From assembly GCA_031844405.1 (NCBI GenBank), contig JAUZVC010000003.1, positions 558,001 through 622,000 of the forward strand: 64,000 nt of DNA. The letters are read 5' to 3'. The notes under the pieces were generated by a model. That model was not told the origin of the DNA and searched no databases. It worked only from the letters and a program-made list of their open reading frames with translations. Position numbers and translations under genes: made by a program. Every line of letters starts with the position of its first letter. Position 1 is the stretch's first letter. Of this stretch, positions 63,283-64,000 are shown piece by piece. The stretch comes from Knoellia sp031844405 (GTDB taxonomy: Bacteria > Actinomycetota > Actinomycetes > Actinomycetales > Dermatophilaceae).

Positions 63283-64000
63283 GTCGCGTGCGCCAGGACC
63301 CGCTCGTGGACGGAGTCGAACCACGGCTCCTTCGCGAGGGCGTAGTCCGACGGCGCCAACCCCTTCGCGAGCAGGTCCATCTTGAGCGCGGCGTACTCGT
63401 CGCGTGCGCCGGCGTCGGCTCTCAACCAGTCGCGGAACGCGAGCGCCCACTGGTAGCCCGGGCTCCCGACCTCGCGCACGTGGACGTGGGCCACTCGCCC
63501 GGGGTCGGCGCTGCCGTGGAACCGCTTGGGCCAGTCCTGCCCGTCCTTGCCGTTGTCGTGGGCCGCCTCGCCGACGCGCGGGAAGCCGCACCGCGCGAGC
63601 GCGTCGACGAACGCCTGCTCGTCGGCGCCGTCGAGGGACGCGACCCCCACCTGGAGGTCGATGACGTCCTTGGCCGGCAGCCCGGGAACCGACGTCGACC
63701 CGATGTGCTCGACCGTGACCGCCCGCTCCCCCAGCGCCTTCTCGACCCGCGCGACGAGGCGCGCCGCCTGCGCCGTCCACTCCTCCCGCGGCTCACTGAT
63801 CGTGAGCGTGTCGGGACGACGAGCCCGTATGCCGTGGAGCAGGTTCTCGTTGAACGGCTCGAGCCGCTCGGCCCACAGCCGTCGCACCTCGACGTCGAGC
63901 TGCTCGGGCGTGCCGTCGTTGTCGATCCACACGTCGGCGGCTCGACGTCGGGTGCTGTCGTCGGCCTGGGCGGCGATGCGCGAGCGTGCGTCCCGCTCGT
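63267..64000 (-). CDS. coaE: Dephospho-CoA kinase-GrpB fusion (CoaE), 3' part
   Basis: The start lies beyond the right edge. The visible N-side (ARSRIAAQADDSTRRRAADVWIDNDGTPEQLDVEVRRLW) is the C-terminal end of dephospho-CoA kinase, which makes CoA in the last biosynthetic step. From ~40 residues downstream a complete GrpB domain follows (VEHIGSTSVPGLPAKDVIDLQVGV, CGFPRV, HVHVREVGSPGYQWALAFRDWLRAD, YAALKMDLLAKG). The same fusion is known in mycobacteria (Rv1631), where it also lies near uvrB. The 3' end overlaps the oxidoreductase gene by 16 bases. Confidence 0.93.
   Translation of the reverse strand, partial: ERDARSRIAAQADDSTRRRAADVWIDNDGTPEQLDVEVRRLWAERLEPFNENLLHGIRARRPDTLTISEPREEWTAQAARLVARVEKALGERAVTVEHIGSTSVPGLPAKDVIDLQVGVASLDGADEQAFVDALARCGFPRVGEAAHDNGKDGQDWPKRFHGSADPGRVAHVHVREVGSPGYQWALAFRDWLRADAGARDEYAALKMDLLAKGLAPSDYALAKEPWFDSVHERVLAHATHSPG

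Overview
The window looks like a chromosomal segment of a high-GC actinobacterium, most likely of the Micrococcales (Intrasporangiaceae-like; lineage inferred from gene content, not tested). Signs are very strong G/C bias at third codon positions, WhiA, RbpA, OpcA, a mycothiol-type DinB enzyme, an acVLRF1 release factor, a CoaE-GrpB fusion and many leaderless GTG starts. Gene order follows the conserved actinobacterial block known from Mycobacterium tuberculosis (suf cluster - ABC pair - ctaA/ctaB - tkt/tal/zwf/opcA/pgl - secG/tpi/pgk/gap - whiA/yvcK/rapZ/uvrC), followed by the uvrA and uvrB-coaE neighbourhoods. I saw no rRNA, tRNA, CRISPR array, integrase or insertion sequence. The content is mostly housekeeping.

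Layout. 1-3.5 kb: ABC-F ATPase (cut by the left edge), YpfJ-type metallopeptidase, cupin, a small unknown protein, acVLRF1. 3.5-10 kb: complete leftward suf operon sufR-sufB-sufD-Rieske-sufC-sufS-sufU-sufT, mostly joined by overlapping stop/start codons. 10-20 kb: flavin-dependent oxidoreductase, GrpB-like protein, secreted vanadium haloperoxidase-like enzyme, pssA-psd, an ABC exporter pair, and two secreted metallopeptidases (M28, M4) that share a C-terminal module. 20-24 kb: heme A synthase, an ArsR-family regulator with its exporter, heme O synthase. 24-33 kb: pentose phosphate operon tkt-tal-pgi-zwf-opcA-pgl. 33-37 kb: rbpA, then leftward gap-pgk-tpiA-secG. 37-42 kb: uvrC-rapZ-yvcK-whiA and a Tat-type Rieske lipoprotein. 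42-48 kb: branched-chain amino acid ABC transporter livKHMGF. 48-64 kb: uvrA, a lipoprotein, mycothiol-dependent and metallo-beta-lactamase-fold enzymes, a SlyX-like small protein, an EamA exporter, TerC behind a probable Mn2+ riboswitch, an alpha/beta hydrolase, a YjbR gene broken by one amber codon, uvrB, a secreted GH-A glycosidase, a Gfo/Idh/MocA oxidoreductase and the 3' part of coaE.

How the genes work together. The suf operon makes Fe-S clusters and is probably autoregulated by SufR. pssA-psd make phosphatidylethanolamine. ctaB and ctaA make heme O and heme A for cytochrome oxidase. The tkt-to-pgl and gap-to-tpiA operons cover the pentose phosphate pathway and middle glycolysis. UvrA, UvrB and UvrC, the excinuclease, are all encoded within about 20 kb. 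livKHMGF is a complete importer.

The most unusual signal is not a gene. A short word, GGCATAC (best form ACGGCATAC and its complement GTATGCCGT), occurs about 40 times, inside genes and between them. It forces otherwise rare GCA and TAT codons and forms inverted pairs in terminator-like hairpins at gene ends, much like DNA uptake sequences of Neisseria and Pasteurellaceae. A second signal is a family of small intergenic hairpins with different stems around a constant AGA loop.
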